Assembly (NCBI RefSeq): GCF_900114015.1
Contig: NZ_FORN01000031.1
Span: 1 to 64,000, forward strand
Source: Caulobacter sp. UNC279MFTsu5.1
GTDB taxonomy: Bacteria; Pseudomonadota; Alphaproteobacteria; Caulobacterales; Caulobacteraceae
Reading direction: 5' to 3'
DNA length: 64,000 nt
In this document: positions 47,866 through 56,810 of the stretch, in pieces
Layout: each line of letters begins with the position of its first letter
How positions within the stretch are numbered: the first letter of the stretch is position 1
The notes under the pieces: model-generated
Told to the model about the DNA's origin: nothing
Databases searched by the model: none
The model's input: only the letters and a program-made list of their open reading frames with translations
Translations under genes and position numbers: made by a program

Positions 47866-48213
47866 ATGAAACGCACTGAAGCCGCCCGAGCCGGCGCTGA
47901 GAAGCTGATGCGCGCCGAGGCCGCGATCGATGCCGCCCTGCGCGAAACCGCTGAACTGATGGGCCTGCTGCCCGCGCTGCGGCTGGAGACCAAGCTGTCG
48001 GCCGTGCTCGGCCAGGAAGCCGTCGCCAACCTCGGCGAGACCCTGGCCCACATCGTCTCCGCGCGCCGGACGATCATCGAGACCCACAGCGCCCTGGCCA
48101 CTGTACGCACCCAGATCGGCTGCGGCGCCCTGGCTGGCGGCGACATGGACAAGCCGGGCGATCCGCCCCGCACCGGCGGCCTGCACGCGGTTCCCGGCGG
48201 CCTCGCCGCCTAG
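47866..48213 (+). CDS. 115-residue helical hypothetical protein
   Basis: A protein of two or three long helices (AEKLMRAEAAIDAALRETAE, AVLGQEAVANLGETLAHIV) and a glycine/proline-rich tail. GGGAGAG lies nine bases before the ATG. The charged, heptad-like spacing suggests a coiled coil. I know no family. It is the third gene of the small-gene cassette. Confidence 0.6.
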   Translation: MKRTEAARAGAEKLMRAEAAIDAALRETAELMGLLPALRLETKLSAVLGQEAVANLGETLAHIVSARRTIIETHSALATVRTQIGCGALAGGDMDKPGDPPRTGGLHAVPGGLAA

Positions 48214-48271
48214 TCTCGGACCGCCACCCGTCCACGGCGCAAGCCGTCCTTCGACTCATGAGAGGTGTGCA

Positions 48272-48496
48272 ATGAGCACCGCCCAGATCGTCCAGCTGCA
48301 GCAGGACGCCACGCTCGATGAACTGAACGAATTCCGCCGGCACCTGCGGACCCTCGGCCCCGTGCAGCGCCGCATCCTGTCCGTGTTGATGCCCCAGCTG
48401 GTCGCGCTCGACCAGGCCGGCGACTCCGACGGCGCGCTGAGCATCATCGAGGAAGTGAAGACGATCCTGTGGGAAGGTCGCCGCACGCGGCATTGA
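48272..48496 (+). CDS. 74-residue hypothetical protein
   Basis: A small helical protein (QIVQLQQDATLDELNEFRRH, RRILSVLMPQLVALDQAGDS, EEVKTILWEGRR). GAGAGG precedes the ATG by six bases. It might be a coiled-coil or protein-binding partner. Not recognised. Fourth of the cassette, 58 bases after the 115-residue gene. Confidence 0.6.
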   Translation: MSTAQIVQLQQDATLDELNEFRRHLRTLGPVQRRILSVLMPQLVALDQAGDSDGALSIIEEVKTILWEGRRTRH

Positions 48497-48570
48497 CCGA
48501 CCTCAGGTTGCTTCTCCGACCTTCGCCCCTGAGGCATGGTGGCGCCTGATTGCAATCAGGCGTCATCGTC

Positions 48571-48987
48571 GTGCAGATTCACACACTCGTCTCCTTGATC
48601 TTGGCCGTCCTGGTCTGCGGATTGGCGATGTGGCGCGGCGATCGCAGCGCCCGCTGGGTCGGCGCGGCCTTCCTCGCCGACTGGCTGGGCTCCCTGCTGG
48701 TCTATCGGCGAGACCCCTACAACGCCGACTACGGCATCCTGGCGATCGACGTCGTGACCCTGGTGGTCTTCGTCTGGATCTCGATGCGGACCCGGCGGAT
48801 CTGGACGATCGTCGCCTCGGCCTTCATGGCGATCATCGTCGCCTCGCACGTGGCGGTGATGATCGACCTTCGGGTGACGCTGGGCACCCTGTTCATCGGC
48901 ATGGCGATGTGGAGCTACGGCGTTCTGGCCTGCATCGCCTTCGGCACCTGGGCCGCCTGGCGCGAACAGGGCCACGCGCGGTCCTGA
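48571..48987 (+). CDS. Four-to-five-helix membrane hypothetical protein
   Basis: A 138-residue inner-membrane protein with hydrophobic segments near residues 4-22, 32-44, 54-72, 78-95 and 102-124, carrying short basic loops (RGDRSARW, MRTRRIW) that place them cytoplasmic. GTG 48571 is the likely start; a TTG at 48550 is possible. Family unknown. It closes the cassette; the MocA gene lies on the opposite strand 19 bases on. Confidence 0.55.
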   Translation: MQIHTLVSLILAVLVCGLAMWRGDRSARWVGAAFLADWLGSLLVYRRDPYNADYGILAIDVVTLVVFVWISMRTRRIWTIVASAFMAIIVASHVAVMIDLRVTLGTLFIGMAMWSYGVLACIAFGTWAAWREQGHARS

Positions 48988-49006
48988 CCGCCGCATATCC
49001 CGGCCG

Positions 49007-49612
49007 TCAGGCGAGGTCCTCGGGCCGGTCGACGTCGAACAGGACGCCAGCGTCGGCGCTGTCGACCAGCGCCAGGCGATCGCCCATCGCGGCCAGCACC
49101 TCGCGCGCGCCGACGTCGCCATGCAAGGCGCCGAGGGCGGGAAAGCAGGCGCGGCCGAACAGCACCGGGTGTCCGCGCCGCCCCGCCCAGCGCGGCGCGA
49201 CGGCGTCGACGCCCGGGACCAGGGCGTAAGCCAGGTCGCGGGCCAGGCCGGGCGGAACGCGCGGCATGTCGGCCAGGAACACGAACGCGCCGTCCGAGCC
49301 GGGCGGCAGGACCTGGATCCCCGCCCGCAGCGAGGCCCCCATGCCCTCGGCGGCGTCGGCCGCCACGACGATATCGAGATCGGCTTCCCGACCCAGCCCC
49401 CGGGCGTGGCCGCGGGCGAACGTGGCCAGGTCCGGATCGCCGTCGGTGACCAGCAGCACCCGCCGGACCGGGGCCGCGAAGGCCGCGTCCAGGGCGCCGG
49501 CCGCCAGCGGACGGCCCTCGAACGGCGCCAGCAGTTTCCGCCCGCCGAACCGGCGTCCGGCCCCCGCCGCCAGGATCACGGCGTCGCACCGCGCGCTTTT
49601 GCTTTCCGCCAT
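49007..49612 (-). CDS. mocA: MocA-like molybdenum-cofactor cytidylyltransferase
   Basis: A 201-residue NTP-transferase. [17 protein letters not shown] is the nucleotide-binding loop; [14 protein letters not shown] and [10 protein letters not shown] are conserved in MocA proteins, which make the molybdopterin cytosine dinucleotide cofactor used by xanthine-dehydrogenase-type enzymes such as the IorA/B pair just upstream. Its closeness to moaA and to the hydroxylase fits that role; MobA is a less likely alternative. It is divergent from moaA with 29 bases between starts. Confidence 0.85.
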   Translation of the reverse strand: MAESKSARCDAVILAAGAGRRFGGRKLLAPFEGRPLAAGALDAAFAAPVRRVLLVTDGDPDLATFARGHARGLGREADLDIVVAADAAEGMGASLRAGIQVLPPGSDGAFVFLADMPRVPPGLARDLAYALVPGVDAVAPRWAGRRGHPVLFGRACFPALGALHGDVGAREVLAAMGDRLALVDSADAGVLFDVDRPEDLA

Positions 49613-49641
49613 GCCGTCCCGCGCCTATCTTATGCGTAGAC

Positions 49642-50688
49642 ATGACGCCCTATGACGCCAGCCCCGCGCAAGCGGTAACCCGTTCCCCGCGCCCGCCGAG
49701 CCGCCTGGTCGACGGCTTCGGCCGCGCGGTGACCTATCTGCGCGTCTCGGTCACCGACCGCTGCGACCTGCGCTGCACCTACTGCATGGCCGAGCACATG
49801 ACCTTCCTGCCCAAGGCCGAGGTCCTGTCGCTGGAGGAGCTGGACCGGCTGGCCTCGACCTTCGTCGGTCTGGGCGTGCGCAAGCTGCGGCTGACCGGCG
49901 GCGAGCCCCTGGTCCGCAAGGGGATCATGACCCTGGTCGAGGGCCTGTCGCGGCACCTGCGGTCCGGCGCCCTGGACGAACTGACCCTCACCACCAACGG
50001 CACCCAGCTGGCGGGCCATGCCGCCGACCTGGCCCGGCTGGGCGTGCGGCGGATCAATGTCTCGCTCGACACGCTCAAGCCCGACCTGTTCCGCAAGCTG
50101 ACCCGGGGCGGAGACCTGGCCAAGGTGCTGGCCGGGATCGACGCGGCCCTGGCCGCCGGGCTGCAGGTCAAGATCAACGCCGTGGCCCTCAGGCACGACA
50201 ACGCCGAGGAGCTGCCGGCCCTGATCCAGTGGGCCCACGGCCAGGGCGCCGACGTGACCCTGATCGAGACCATGCCGCTGGGCGAGATCGACGAGGACCG
50301 CACCGACCAGTACCTGTCGCTGAAGGACGTCCGCCGCGACCTCTCGTCGTTCTGGACCCTGACGGACCTGACCTACGCCACCGGCGGTCCGGCCCGCTAT
50401 GTGCGGGTCGAGGAGACAGGCGGGCGGCTGGGCCTGATCACGCCCCTGAGCCACAATTTCTGCGAGGCTTGCAACCGGGTGCGCCTGACCTGCACCGGCA
50501 CCCTGCACACCTGCCTGGGCCGCGACGACGCCAGCGACCTGCGGGCGGTGATCCGCGGCGGGGCCGACGAGGCGGGGCTGGAGCGGGCGATCTTCGCGGC
50601 GATCGGCGCCAAGCCCCAGGGCCACGACTTCCAGATCGACGGCGCACGGCCGGCCGTGGCTCGCCACATGTCGACGACGGGGGGCTGA
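49642..50688 (+). CDS. moaA: GTP 3',8-cyclase MoaA
   Basis: A 348-residue radical-SAM enzyme for the first step of molybdenum-cofactor synthesis. The N-terminal cluster is bound by [11 protein letters not shown] and the C-terminal cluster by [33 protein letters not shown] is the GGEP motif. The protein ends in Gly-Gly, needed for activity. moaD follows after two bases, opening the moaA-moaD-moaE-moaB-moaC operon. Confidence 0.97.
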   Translation: MTPYDASPAQAVTRSPRPPSRLVDGFGRAVTYLRVSVTDRCDLRCTYCMAEHMTFLPKAEVLSLEELDRLASTFVGLGVRKLRLTGGEPLVRKGIMTLVEGLSRHLRSGALDELTLTTNGTQLAGHAADLARLGVRRINVSLDTLKPDLFRKLTRGGDLAKVLAGIDAALAAGLQVKINAVALRHDNAEELPALIQWAHGQGADVTLIETMPLGEIDEDRTDQYLSLKDVRRDLSSFWTLTDLTYATGGPARYVRVEETGGRLGLITPLSHNFCEACNRVRLTCTGTLHTCLGRDDASDLRAVIRGGADEAGLERAIFAAIGAKPQGHDFQIDGARPAVARHMSTTGG

Positions 50689-50690
50689 CC

Positions 50691-50930
50691 GTGGCGCGGG
50701 TGCTGCTGTTCGGACGGCTGGCCGACCAGGCCGGCTGGCGCGACCGGACCGTCGAGGCCGCCTCCCTGGCCGCCCTGCGCGACGCCCTGGCCGCCGCCGA
50801 TCCGGACCTGGCCGAGGCGCTGTCCGGGCCCGGCGTCCAGGTGGCGGTCGACAAGGCGCTGGTGCGCGGCGAGGCCCCCTTGGCGGCCGGGACCGAGGTG
50901 GCCTTCCTGCCGCCGATGAGCGGCGGATGA
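50691..50930 (+). CDS. moaD: Molybdopterin synthase sulfur carrier MoaD
   Basis: A 79-residue ubiquitin-like carrier. It starts MARVLLFGRLADQAGWRDR and ends PPMSGG, the terminal Gly-Gly that becomes a thiocarboxylate. It starts at GTG 50691, two bases after the moaA stop, and overlaps moaE (ATGA). It forms molybdopterin synthase with MoaE. Confidence 0.94.
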   Translation: MARVLLFGRLADQAGWRDRTVEAASLAALRDALAAADPDLAEALSGPGVQVAVDKALVRGEAPLAAGTEVAFLPPMSGG

Positions 50931-51382
50931 CGACCTTCCCGTCCATCAGCCTGACGGCCCACGCCTTCGAGCCGGGGACCTTGCTGACGACCTTCTGCGC
51001 CGGCCGCGACGAGACCGGGGCCGTGGCCAGTTTCGTCGGCCTGGCGCGGGCCGAGCGGGGCCGGGCCACGACCCTGGAGCTGGAGGCCTATCCCGGCTTC
51101 ACCGACGCGGCGATCGCCGAGTTCGCCGAAGAGGCCAAGGCCCGGTTCGCGCTCCAGGACTACCGCATCGTCCACCGCGTCGGCCGCGTCGCGCCGGGCG
51201 AGGCGATCGTCTTCGTGGCCACGGCCGCCGCCCATCGCCGCGCCGCGTTCGAGGCCTGCGACTTCCTGATGGACTACCTCAAGAGCCGCGCGCCGTTCTG
51301 GAAGAAGGAGCACGGCCCGGACGGCGACCGCTGGATCGAGCCGACGGCGCGCGATAGGACCGACGCCGAGCGTTGGGACTAG
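50927..51382 (+). CDS. moaE: Molybdopterin synthase catalytic subunit MoaE
   Basis: A 151-residue subunit that converts precursor Z to molybdopterin with MoaD. The conserved strand ASFVGLARAERGRATTLELE, the helix TDAAIAEFAEEAKARF, the RVGRVAPGEAIVFVATAA segment and the Lys-rich DYLKSRAPFWKKEH are family features. ATGA overlap with moaD. Confidence 0.95.
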   Translation: MTTFPSISLTAHAFEPGTLLTTFCAGRDETGAVASFVGLARAERGRATTLELEAYPGFTDAAIAEFAEEAKARFALQDYRIVHRVGRVAPGEAIVFVATAAAHRRAAFEACDFLMDYLKSRAPFWKKEHGPDGDRWIEPTARDRTDAERWD

Positions 51383-51391
51383 GAGAACAAG

Positions 51392-51943
51392 ATGTCGGCA
51401 GGCCTCACCCCGGGCGGCGGGATCAAGCCGGAGCTTCCGTTCAAGCCGGTGCGGGTGGCGATCCTGACCGTCTCGGACACCCGCGACGAGTCGACCGACA
51501 CCTCCGGCCAGCTGCTGGTCGAGCGGGCGAAGGCCGCGGGCCATGACCTGGCGGGCCGGGCGGTGGTCCGCGACGACATCGAGACGATCCGCCGGACCGT
51601 GCGCGACTGGGTCGCCAGCGGCCAGGTCGACGCCGTCGTCTCCACCGGCGGCACCGGCCTGACCGGCCGCGACGTCACGGTCGAGGCCCTGGAGCCGCTG
51701 TTCGACAAGAAGATCGACGGCTTCTCGGTGGTGTTCCACCTGGTCAGCTACGCCTCGGTGGGCCTGTCGACCCTGCAGAGCCGGGCCACGGCCGGTCTGA
51801 TCGACGGAGTGTTCGTGTTCTGCCTGCCGGGCAGCAACGGCGCGGTGCGCGACGGCTGGGACAAGGTCATCTCGGCGCAGCTCGACAGCCGCCACAAGCC
51901 CTGCAACATGGTCGAACTGATGCCGAGGCTGTTGGAACGGTGA
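51392..51943 (+). CDS. moaB: Molybdopterin adenylyltransferase MoaB/Mog
   Basis: A 183-residue MogA/MoaB-fold protein. [19 protein letters not shown] opens the fold, and [19 protein letters not shown] is the molybdopterin-binding loop. It activates molybdopterin by adenylylation before molybdate insertion. AAGGAGCACGG lies far upstream; AGGAGAACAAG directly precedes the ATG. Ends overlapping moaC. Confidence 0.9.
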   Translation: MSAGLTPGGGIKPELPFKPVRVAILTVSDTRDESTDTSGQLLVERAKAAGHDLAGRAVVRDDIETIRRTVRDWVASGQVDAVVSTGGTGLTGRDVTVEALEPLFDKKIDGFSVVFHLVSYASVGLSTLQSRATAGLIDGVFVFCLPGSNGAVRDGWDKVISAQLDSRHKPCNMVELMPRLLER

Positions 51944-52410
51944 CCCGCCTGACCCACATCGACGACCAGGGCCGCGCCCGGATGGTCGACGTCTCGGACA
52001 AGGCCGAGACGGTCCGCGAGGCGATCGCCGTCGGCTTCGTGCGGATGCGCCCCTCGACCCGTGAGTTGGCCATCTCCGGGACCGGCCGCAAGGGCGACGT
52101 CCGGGCCGTGGCCGAGATCGCCGGGGTGATGGCGGCCAAGAAGACGTCCGACCTGATCCCGCTTTGCCACCCCCTGGCCCTGTCCAAGGTCGAGGTGTCG
52201 GTCGAGCCGGCCGAGGGCGGGCTGGCGGTGATGGCCCGTGTCAAGCTGAAGGGCCAGACGGGCGTGGAGATGGAAGCCCTGACCGCCGTCTCGGTGGCCT
52301 GCCTGACGATCTACGACATGCTGAAGGCGGCCGAGAAGGGCATGGTCATCGAGGCCGTGCGCCTGGTCGAGAAGACCGGCGGCAAGTCGGGCGACTGGCG
52401 GGCGGAGTAG
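51940..52410 (+). CDS. moaC: Cyclic pyranopterin monophosphate synthase MoaC
   Basis: A 156-residue enzyme acting after Moa[52 protein letters not shown] and a terminal [10 protein letters not shown] are diagnostic. It starts at GTG 51940, overlapping moaB (GTGA). A short convergent gene follows on the other strand. Confidence 0.96.
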   Translation: MTRLTHIDDQGRARMVDVSDKAETVREAIAVGFVRMRPSTRELAISGTGRKGDVRAVAEIAGVMAAKKTSDLIPLCHPLALSKVEVSVEPAEGGLAVMARVKLKGQTGVEMEALTAVSVACLTIYDMLKAAEKGMVIEAVRLVEKTGGKSGDWRAE

Positions 52411-52413
52411 GGG

Positions 52414-52671
52414 TCAGGCTTCCAGCCAGGCCCGCGCCATCGCCACCAGCCGGTCCGCCCCGTCCGGATCGCTGACGTCGATGCGCTCGAAATCGTCGCC
52501 GTCCATCCGGATGTCGGCGAACAGGCCCCTGGGGTCCTCGTGGAAATGCAGGAAGGGCCGGGACTTTCGGTAGAAGGTTCCGCGCGTCTTCTCGACCAGG
52601 CCCGGCAGGTCGCGGATCCGCGCGATCAGCGGCTCCAGCCGGTCCAGGGCCTGCGGACCCGCGTGCTTCAT
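52414..52671 (-). CDS. 85-residue hypothetical protein linked to xdhC
   Basis: A small soluble protein with the internal stretch KTRGTFYRKSRPFLHFHED and GLFADIRMDGDDFERIDV. The basic/aromatic core suggests it may bind a cofactor or nucleic acid, but I know no family. Its start overlaps the xdhC stop (ATGA), so it is the second gene of a two-gene operon with xdhC and may belong to molybdenum-enzyme maturation. Confidence 0.65.
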   Translation of the reverse strand: MKHAGPQALDRLEPLIARIRDLPGLVEKTRGTFYRKSRPFLHFHEDPRGLFADIRMDGDDFERIDVSDPDGADRLVAMARAWLEA

Positions 52672-53678
52672 CAGGGCCGCCGCGCCAGGGCCGGCTGGCC
52701 GTGCCGCGCGGCCATGATCTCGCCGATCACCGCCACGGCCACCTCGAACGGGGCCTTGCCGCCCAGGTCGAGGCCGATCGGCGCGCGCAGCTTCGCAAGG
52801 TCGTGTTCGGCGATCCCGGCCGCCCGCAGGCGGTCCAGCCGCGCGCCCAGCCGCCGCCGCGCGCCCAACAGGCCGACATAGGGCGCGGCCGAGGGCAGGG
52901 CGGCCAGCAGGGCCTGGTGGTCGACCTCCTCGTCGTGGCCGCAGACCGCCACCGCCGTCCAGGCGTCCAGTCCGATGGTCGCCACGGCGCCGGCGACGTC
53001 ATCGCGACGATAGGCCACACCGGGCAGGGGCGGCGGCGCGATCGGGCCCTTGGGGCGCACCAGGGTGGTCGAAAAGCCCGACTGGGCGCCCAGGCTGGCC
53101 ACGGCCAGGGCGGTCGGGTCGCCCCCGAACACCACCAGCCGGGGCGGCGGGTCGAAGCGCCGCGAAAAGGCGCCGGGCCAGGCCGGAACCTCGTCCGACA
53201 GCGGGACGCAGAACCGCCGTTCGCCGTCGCTGGTCCAGATCGCCGGGACCCGCGCCCGGGCCAGGGCCAGCAGGTCCCGCGCCGCGGCGTCGTCCGAGGC
53301 GAGGCGCTCGACCAGGATCTCGACCCGCGCCCCGCACAGCAGGCGGATGTCGGGCCAGGGGCTGCCCTCGCCATAGACCAGCCGCCGGGGCCGGCCGTCG
53401 GCCATGCAGGTCCGGGCGTGCGCTTCGACATCGGCCTCGATGCAACCGCCCGACAGGAAACCGGCGCGGCTCTCCGCCCCGAACACCATCTGGGCGCCGA
53501 CCGGACGCGGGCCGCCGTCGCCGAGCGAAACGATCGTCGCCAGGCCCGCCGGCCCGCGCGCCAGGGCCTGGGCCAGGGCGGGCCGCATGTCCTCGGCCAG
53601 GCCGTGCAGCGGCCAGTCCCCGGCGGTTTCCCCGGCAGTGTCGGGGGCCTGTTCGAGCGGAGGATCGGGAAGCTTCAT
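52671..53678 (-). CDS. xdhC: XdhC/CoxI-family molybdenum-enzyme maturation factor
   Basis: A 335-residue protein. The N-terminal XdhC domain includes GAQMVFGAESRAGFLSGGCIE, with the conserved SGGC-x-E; the C-terminal Rossmann domain starts LVVFGGDPTALAVASLGAQS and has APYVGLLGARRR. XdhC proteins bind the sulfurated molybdenum cofactor and insert it into enzymes of the xanthine-dehydrogenase family, here presumably the IorA/B enzyme at 44190-46948. Confidence 0.92.
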   Translation of the reverse strand: MKLPDPPLEQAPDTAGETAGDWPLHGLAEDMRPALAQALARGPAGLATIVSLGDGGPRPVGAQMVFGAESRAGFLSGGCIEADVEAHARTCMADGRPRRLVYGEGSPWPDIRLLCGARVEILVERLASDDAAARDLLALARARVPAIWTSDGERRFCVPLSDEVPAWPGAFSRRFDPPPRLVVFGGDPTALAVASLGAQSGFSTTLVRPKGPIAPPPLPGVAYRRDDVAGAVATIGLDAWTAVAVCGHDEEVDHQALLAALPSAAPYVGLLGARRRLGARLDRLRAAGIAEHDLAKLRAPIGLDLGGKAPFEVAVAVIGEIMAARHGQPALARRP

Positions 53679-53779
53679 CGCCGGCGATGTTAACCCCTCG
53701 GCAAGTTTCCAGAAACGCCTTCTTCAAACCTTGGGGCGTACGGTTCGTGTCACAGGTGTTCGCATCCTCACGGATTTCC

Positions 53780-54655
53780 ATGTCGCTTTCCGTTTCCAAG
53801 CTCGGTCTCGCCGCCGCCCAGTTCGGACTGGACGGCATGAGCGCGTCGCCGCGCGCCCGTTCGCCGGAAACCGAAGCCCGCGACATCCTCGCCATCGCCG
53901 CCCGCGCCCGCCTGTCGGTGCTGGACGTGTCGGGCAACTACGGCCGGTCCGAGCAGGTGCTGGGCGACCTGATCCCGCGCCCCGTGCCGTTCCGCGTCAC
54001 CCTGTCGGCCGCCCGCGCCGACCGCGGCCCGGACTTCGTCGAGGCCGAGGCCCGCGCCTCCCTGCGCCGCCTGGCCTTGGAGCGCGCCGACGCCATCGTC
54101 GTCTCCTCGCCCGCCGAGCTGTTCGGCCCGCACGGCGCGGCCGTCTGGGACCGCCTGGCCCGGCTGCGCGACCAGGGGCTGTTCGCCAAGGTCGGCGTCG
54201 CCGCCCACGCCAGCGACGATCCGGTGGGCGTGGCCCGCCGCTTCAAGCCCGACATCCTGCAAGCCCCGGCCAGCCTGCTGGATCAGCGCCTGCTGGCCGA
54301 CGGCTCGCTGCAGCGCATCTCCGGCATGGGGATCGAGGTGCAGCTGCGCTCGATCTTCCTGAACGGCCTGCTGTTCCTGCCGCCCGACCGCGTTCCCGCC
54401 CAGCTGAAGGGGGCCTCGGGCCGCCTGTCGAAGGTGCGGCGGATGATCGCCGAGGGCCGGTCCGATCCGCTGCAGGCCGCCCTGGGCTTCGCCCTGTCGC
54501 GCGCCGAGGCCAGCGCCGTCCTGGTGGGGGTCACCTCGGCCGCCGAGCTGTCGGCCGTGGTCGCCGCCGCCTCCAGCCCGCCGCCCGATCTCGACTGGGA
54601 CGACATGGCCATCGACGATCCGGTGGCCCTGGACCCGCGACGTTGGGTCGCCTGA
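53780..54655 (+). CDS. Aldo/keto reductase-like protein
   Basis: A 291-residue TIM-barrel protein. LGLAAAQFGLDGMS, LSVLDVSGNYGRSEQVLGDL (the Asp/Tyr catalytic region), ARLRDQGLFAKVGVAAH and AASAVLVGVTS-type ends match the aldo/keto reductase pattern. Start at ATG 53780; an in-frame upstream ATG would add 31 unlikely residues. A cytidylyltransferase gene follows in 65 bases, suggesting a joint role in activated-sugar synthesis, possibly for flagellin or surface glycan modification as in other Caulobacter glycosylation pathways (inference). Confidence 0.75.
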   Translation: MSLSVSKLGLAAAQFGLDGMSASPRARSPETEARDILAIAARARLSVLDVSGNYGRSEQVLGDLIPRPVPFRVTLSAARADRGPDFVEAEARASLRRLALERADAIVVSSPAELFGPHGAAVWDRLARLRDQGLFAKVGVAAHASDDPVGVARRFKPDILQAPASLLDQRLLADGSLQRISGMGIEVQLRSIFLNGLLFLPPDRVPAQLKGASGRLSKVRRMIAEGRSDPLQAALGFALSRAEASAVLVGVTSAAELSAVVAAASSPPPDLDWDDMAIDDPVALDPRRWVA

Positions 54656-54720
54656 CGCTCGGACGAATCTAAGCTCAGCCTCAGGACAAGAGCTGAGCAA
54701 CACCGAGGGAGCCGAACGCC

Positions 54721-55425
54721 ATGATCCTCGCCGTCGTCCAGGCCCGCATGGGCTCCAAGCGTCTGCCCGGCAAGGCCGTCGCCACCCTCCAGGGCGAGCC
54801 GATGATCCTGCGCCAGCTCGAGCGCCTGCGCGGCGCCCGACGCCTGAACAAGATCATCGTCGCCACCAGCAGCGACGCCGCCGACGACGGCCTGGCCGGC
54901 CTGGTGGTGTCGCGCGGCTACGCCGTGCACCGCGGCGCGGGCAGCGACATCCTTGACCGCATCGCCCGCTGCGCCGAGGCCGCCGGCCCGGTCAGCCACA
55001 TCGTCCGCATCAAGGGCGACGCGCCGTTCGTCGACCCCGCCGTGATCGACGAGGCCGTCCGCCTGGCCCTGGTCAGCGGCGCGGCCTACACCTCCAACCG
55101 GGTGGAACGCACCTTCCCGGCCGGCCTCGAGGTCGAGGTGGTCACCGTCGAGGCGCTGCGCATCGCCGCCGCCGAGGTTCGCGATCCCCTGGCCATGATC
55201 TCGCCGACCGCCGCCATCCGCGCGCGGCCCGACCGCTTCCGCCAGGCCCACCTGAAGGCCCAGCGCGACTGGTCGCACTACGACTGGCGGGTCAAGACCC
55301 CGGCCGACCTGGCCTTCGCGCGCTCGATCTACGACGCGCTGTATCCGGCCGATCCGGGCTTCTCGATGCACGACGTGCTGGACCTGGTGGAGAGCCACCA
55401 GGACCTGGGACGGTTCGCGGCTTAG
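54721..55425 (+). CDS. SpsF-like cytidylyltransferase
   Basis: A 234-residue nucleotidyltransferase. The opening ILAVVQARMGSKRLPGKAV is the CMP-sugar synthetase signature; VRIKGDAPFVDPAVIDEAV and GLEVEVVTVEALRIAA support the SpsF/NeuA group, which activates acidic sugars as CMP derivatives. The partner sugar-synthesis genes are not in the window. Terminated by a type B repeat. Confidence 0.82.
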   Translation: MILAVVQARMGSKRLPGKAVATLQGEPMILRQLERLRGARRLNKIIVATSSDAADDGLAGLVVSRGYAVHRGAGSDILDRIARCAEAAGPVSHIVRIKGDAPFVDPAVIDEAVRLALVSGAAYTSNRVERTFPAGLEVEVVTVEALRIAAAEVRDPLAMISPTAAIRARPDRFRQAHLKAQRDWSHYDWRVKTPADLAFARSIYDALYPADPGFSMHDVLDLVESHQDLGRFAA

Positions 55426-55453
55426 GGATTTGCTTCAGGCGCCGCGTGCGCTC

Positions 55454-55565
55454 ACTTGCCCCCTCCGCGCCTTCGGCGCTCCTCCCCCAGAGGGGGAAGA
55501 GCTTCGCGCCATAGACTCCGCCCCCTCGCCGCGACAAACCGCGCAGCGGTCAGGTGGGGGCAAGT
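55454..55565. repeat. Dispersed long palindrome, type B copy 2
   Basis: Starts ACTTGCCCCCTCCGCGCC and ends GGTCAGGTGGGGGCAAGT, the outer bases being complementary. It shares GACCGC/CAGGTGGGGG with copies 1 and 3. It contains GACTC, a GANTC site. It lies between the cytidylyltransferase and alanine dehydrogenase genes, which converge on it. Confidence 0.85.
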
Positions 55566-55578
55566 ATTTGCTCCGCCC

Positions 55579-56691
55579 TTACTTCCACGCCCCATACGGA
55601 TCCACCGACGCCTTGCCCAGCGCCTCGGCCACGGCCGGGTGGGTCAGCTGGCCGGCCAGGACGTTCAAGCCGCGCGCCAGGTGGATGTTGCCCTTCAGCG
55701 CGTCCAGCCCTTGGTTGGCCAGGGCCAGGCCGAAGGGCAGGGTGGCGTTGCCCAGGGCTTCGGACGAGGTGCGCGGCGCGGCGCCGGGCATGTTGGCCAC
55801 GCAGTAGTGGACGACGCCGTCGACCGTGTAGGTCGGCTCGGCGTGGGTGGTCGGGTGGCTGGTCTCGAAGCAGCCGCCCTGGTCGATCGACACGTCGACC
55901 AGCACCGAGCCGGGCTTCATCCTGGCCAGGTGCTCGCGCTTGACCAGCTTGGGGGCCGCGGCCCCGGCGGTCAGCACCGCGCCGATGATCACGTCGGCCT
56001 TGAGGATCTCGTCCTCGACGGCGGCCATGGTCGAATAGCGGGTCAGGATGCGGCCCTGGTAGAGGTCGTCCAGCTCGCGCATGCGCGGGATCGAGCGCTC
56101 CAGAACCACCACCTCGGCGCCCAGGCCGGCGGCCATGCGCGCGGCGTTGGAGCCGACCACGCCGCCGCCCAGCACCGCCACCCGGGCCGGGGGCACGCCG
56201 GGCACGCCGCAAAGCAGCAGGCCCATGCCGCCATTGTGCTTGAGCAGGGTCTCGGCGGCGCTGAACACCGCGATGCGGCCGGCCACTTCCGACATCGGGG
56301 CCAGCAGCGGCAGGCCGCCGCGCGCGTCGGTGACGGTCTCGTAGGCGATGGCCGCCGCGCCCGAGGCCAGCAGGCCCTCGGTCTGGGCCGGATCGGGCGC
56401 CAGGTGGAGATAGGTGAACAGGATGTGGCGGGGCGTCAGGCGCTCCCACTCGACCTTCTGCGGTTCCTTGACCTTGATGATCAGTTCGGCCCCGGCGAAC
56501 ACCGCGTCGGCGTCGGGCGCGATGGTCGCCCCCGCCCGGACATAGAGGTCGTCGCCATAGCCGGCCCCCAGGCCCGCGCCGGTCTGGACCAGCACCGAAT
56601 GGCCATGACCCACATATTCGCGCACGGCGGTGGGGGTCAGGCCGACCCGGTGTTCGCCCGGCTTGATTTCGGAAGGCACGCCAACCCGCAT
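55579..56691 (-). CDS. ald: Alanine dehydrogenase
   Basis: A 370-residue NAD-dependent enzyme interconverting L-alanine and pyruvate plus ammonium. VGVPSEIKPGEHRVGLTP at the start, IIKVKEPQ and FTYLHLAPD (substrate-binding Lys and His) and the Rossmann motif VAVLGGGVVGSNAARMA are in place. I start at ATG 56691, with GGAGGAGACTATC upstream; an alternative start five codons earlier overlaps that sequence. A divergent Lrp/AsnC regulator gene suggests alanine-responsive control. Confidence 0.96.
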   Translation of the reverse strand: MRVGVPSEIKPGEHRVGLTPTAVREYVGHGHSVLVQTGAGLGAGYGDDLYVRAGATIAPDADAVFAGAELIIKVKEPQKVEWERLTPRHILFTYLHLAPDPAQTEGLLASGAAAIAYETVTDARGGLPLLAPMSEVAGRIAVFSAAETLLKHNGGMGLLLCGVPGVPPARVAVLGGGVVGSNAARMAAGLGAEVVVLERSIPRMRELDDLYQGRILTRYSTMAAVEDEILKADVIIGAVLTAGAAAPKLVKREHLARMKPGSVLVDVSIDQGGCFETSHPTTHAEPTYTVDGVVHYCVANMPGAAPRTSSEALGNATLPFGLALANQGLDALKGNIHLARGLNVLAGQLTHPAVAEALGKASVDPYGAWK

Positions 56692-56810
56692 GATAGTCTC
56701 CTCCAAATGGCTTTGACGCTGGTTTACGCCTGAGTTTGCGCAGGTTCCTGGGGAGTTTCATGCGCCCGTAACCGTGATATGCAGGATTCCATCGCCACGG
56801 AGCCATTGCG

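Noticed and set aside
46949..48987. Prophage or gene-transfer-agent remnant
   Set aside because: No capsid, terminase, portal, tail or integrase gene is present, so there is no positive evidence; kept only as a possibility in the cassette finding.
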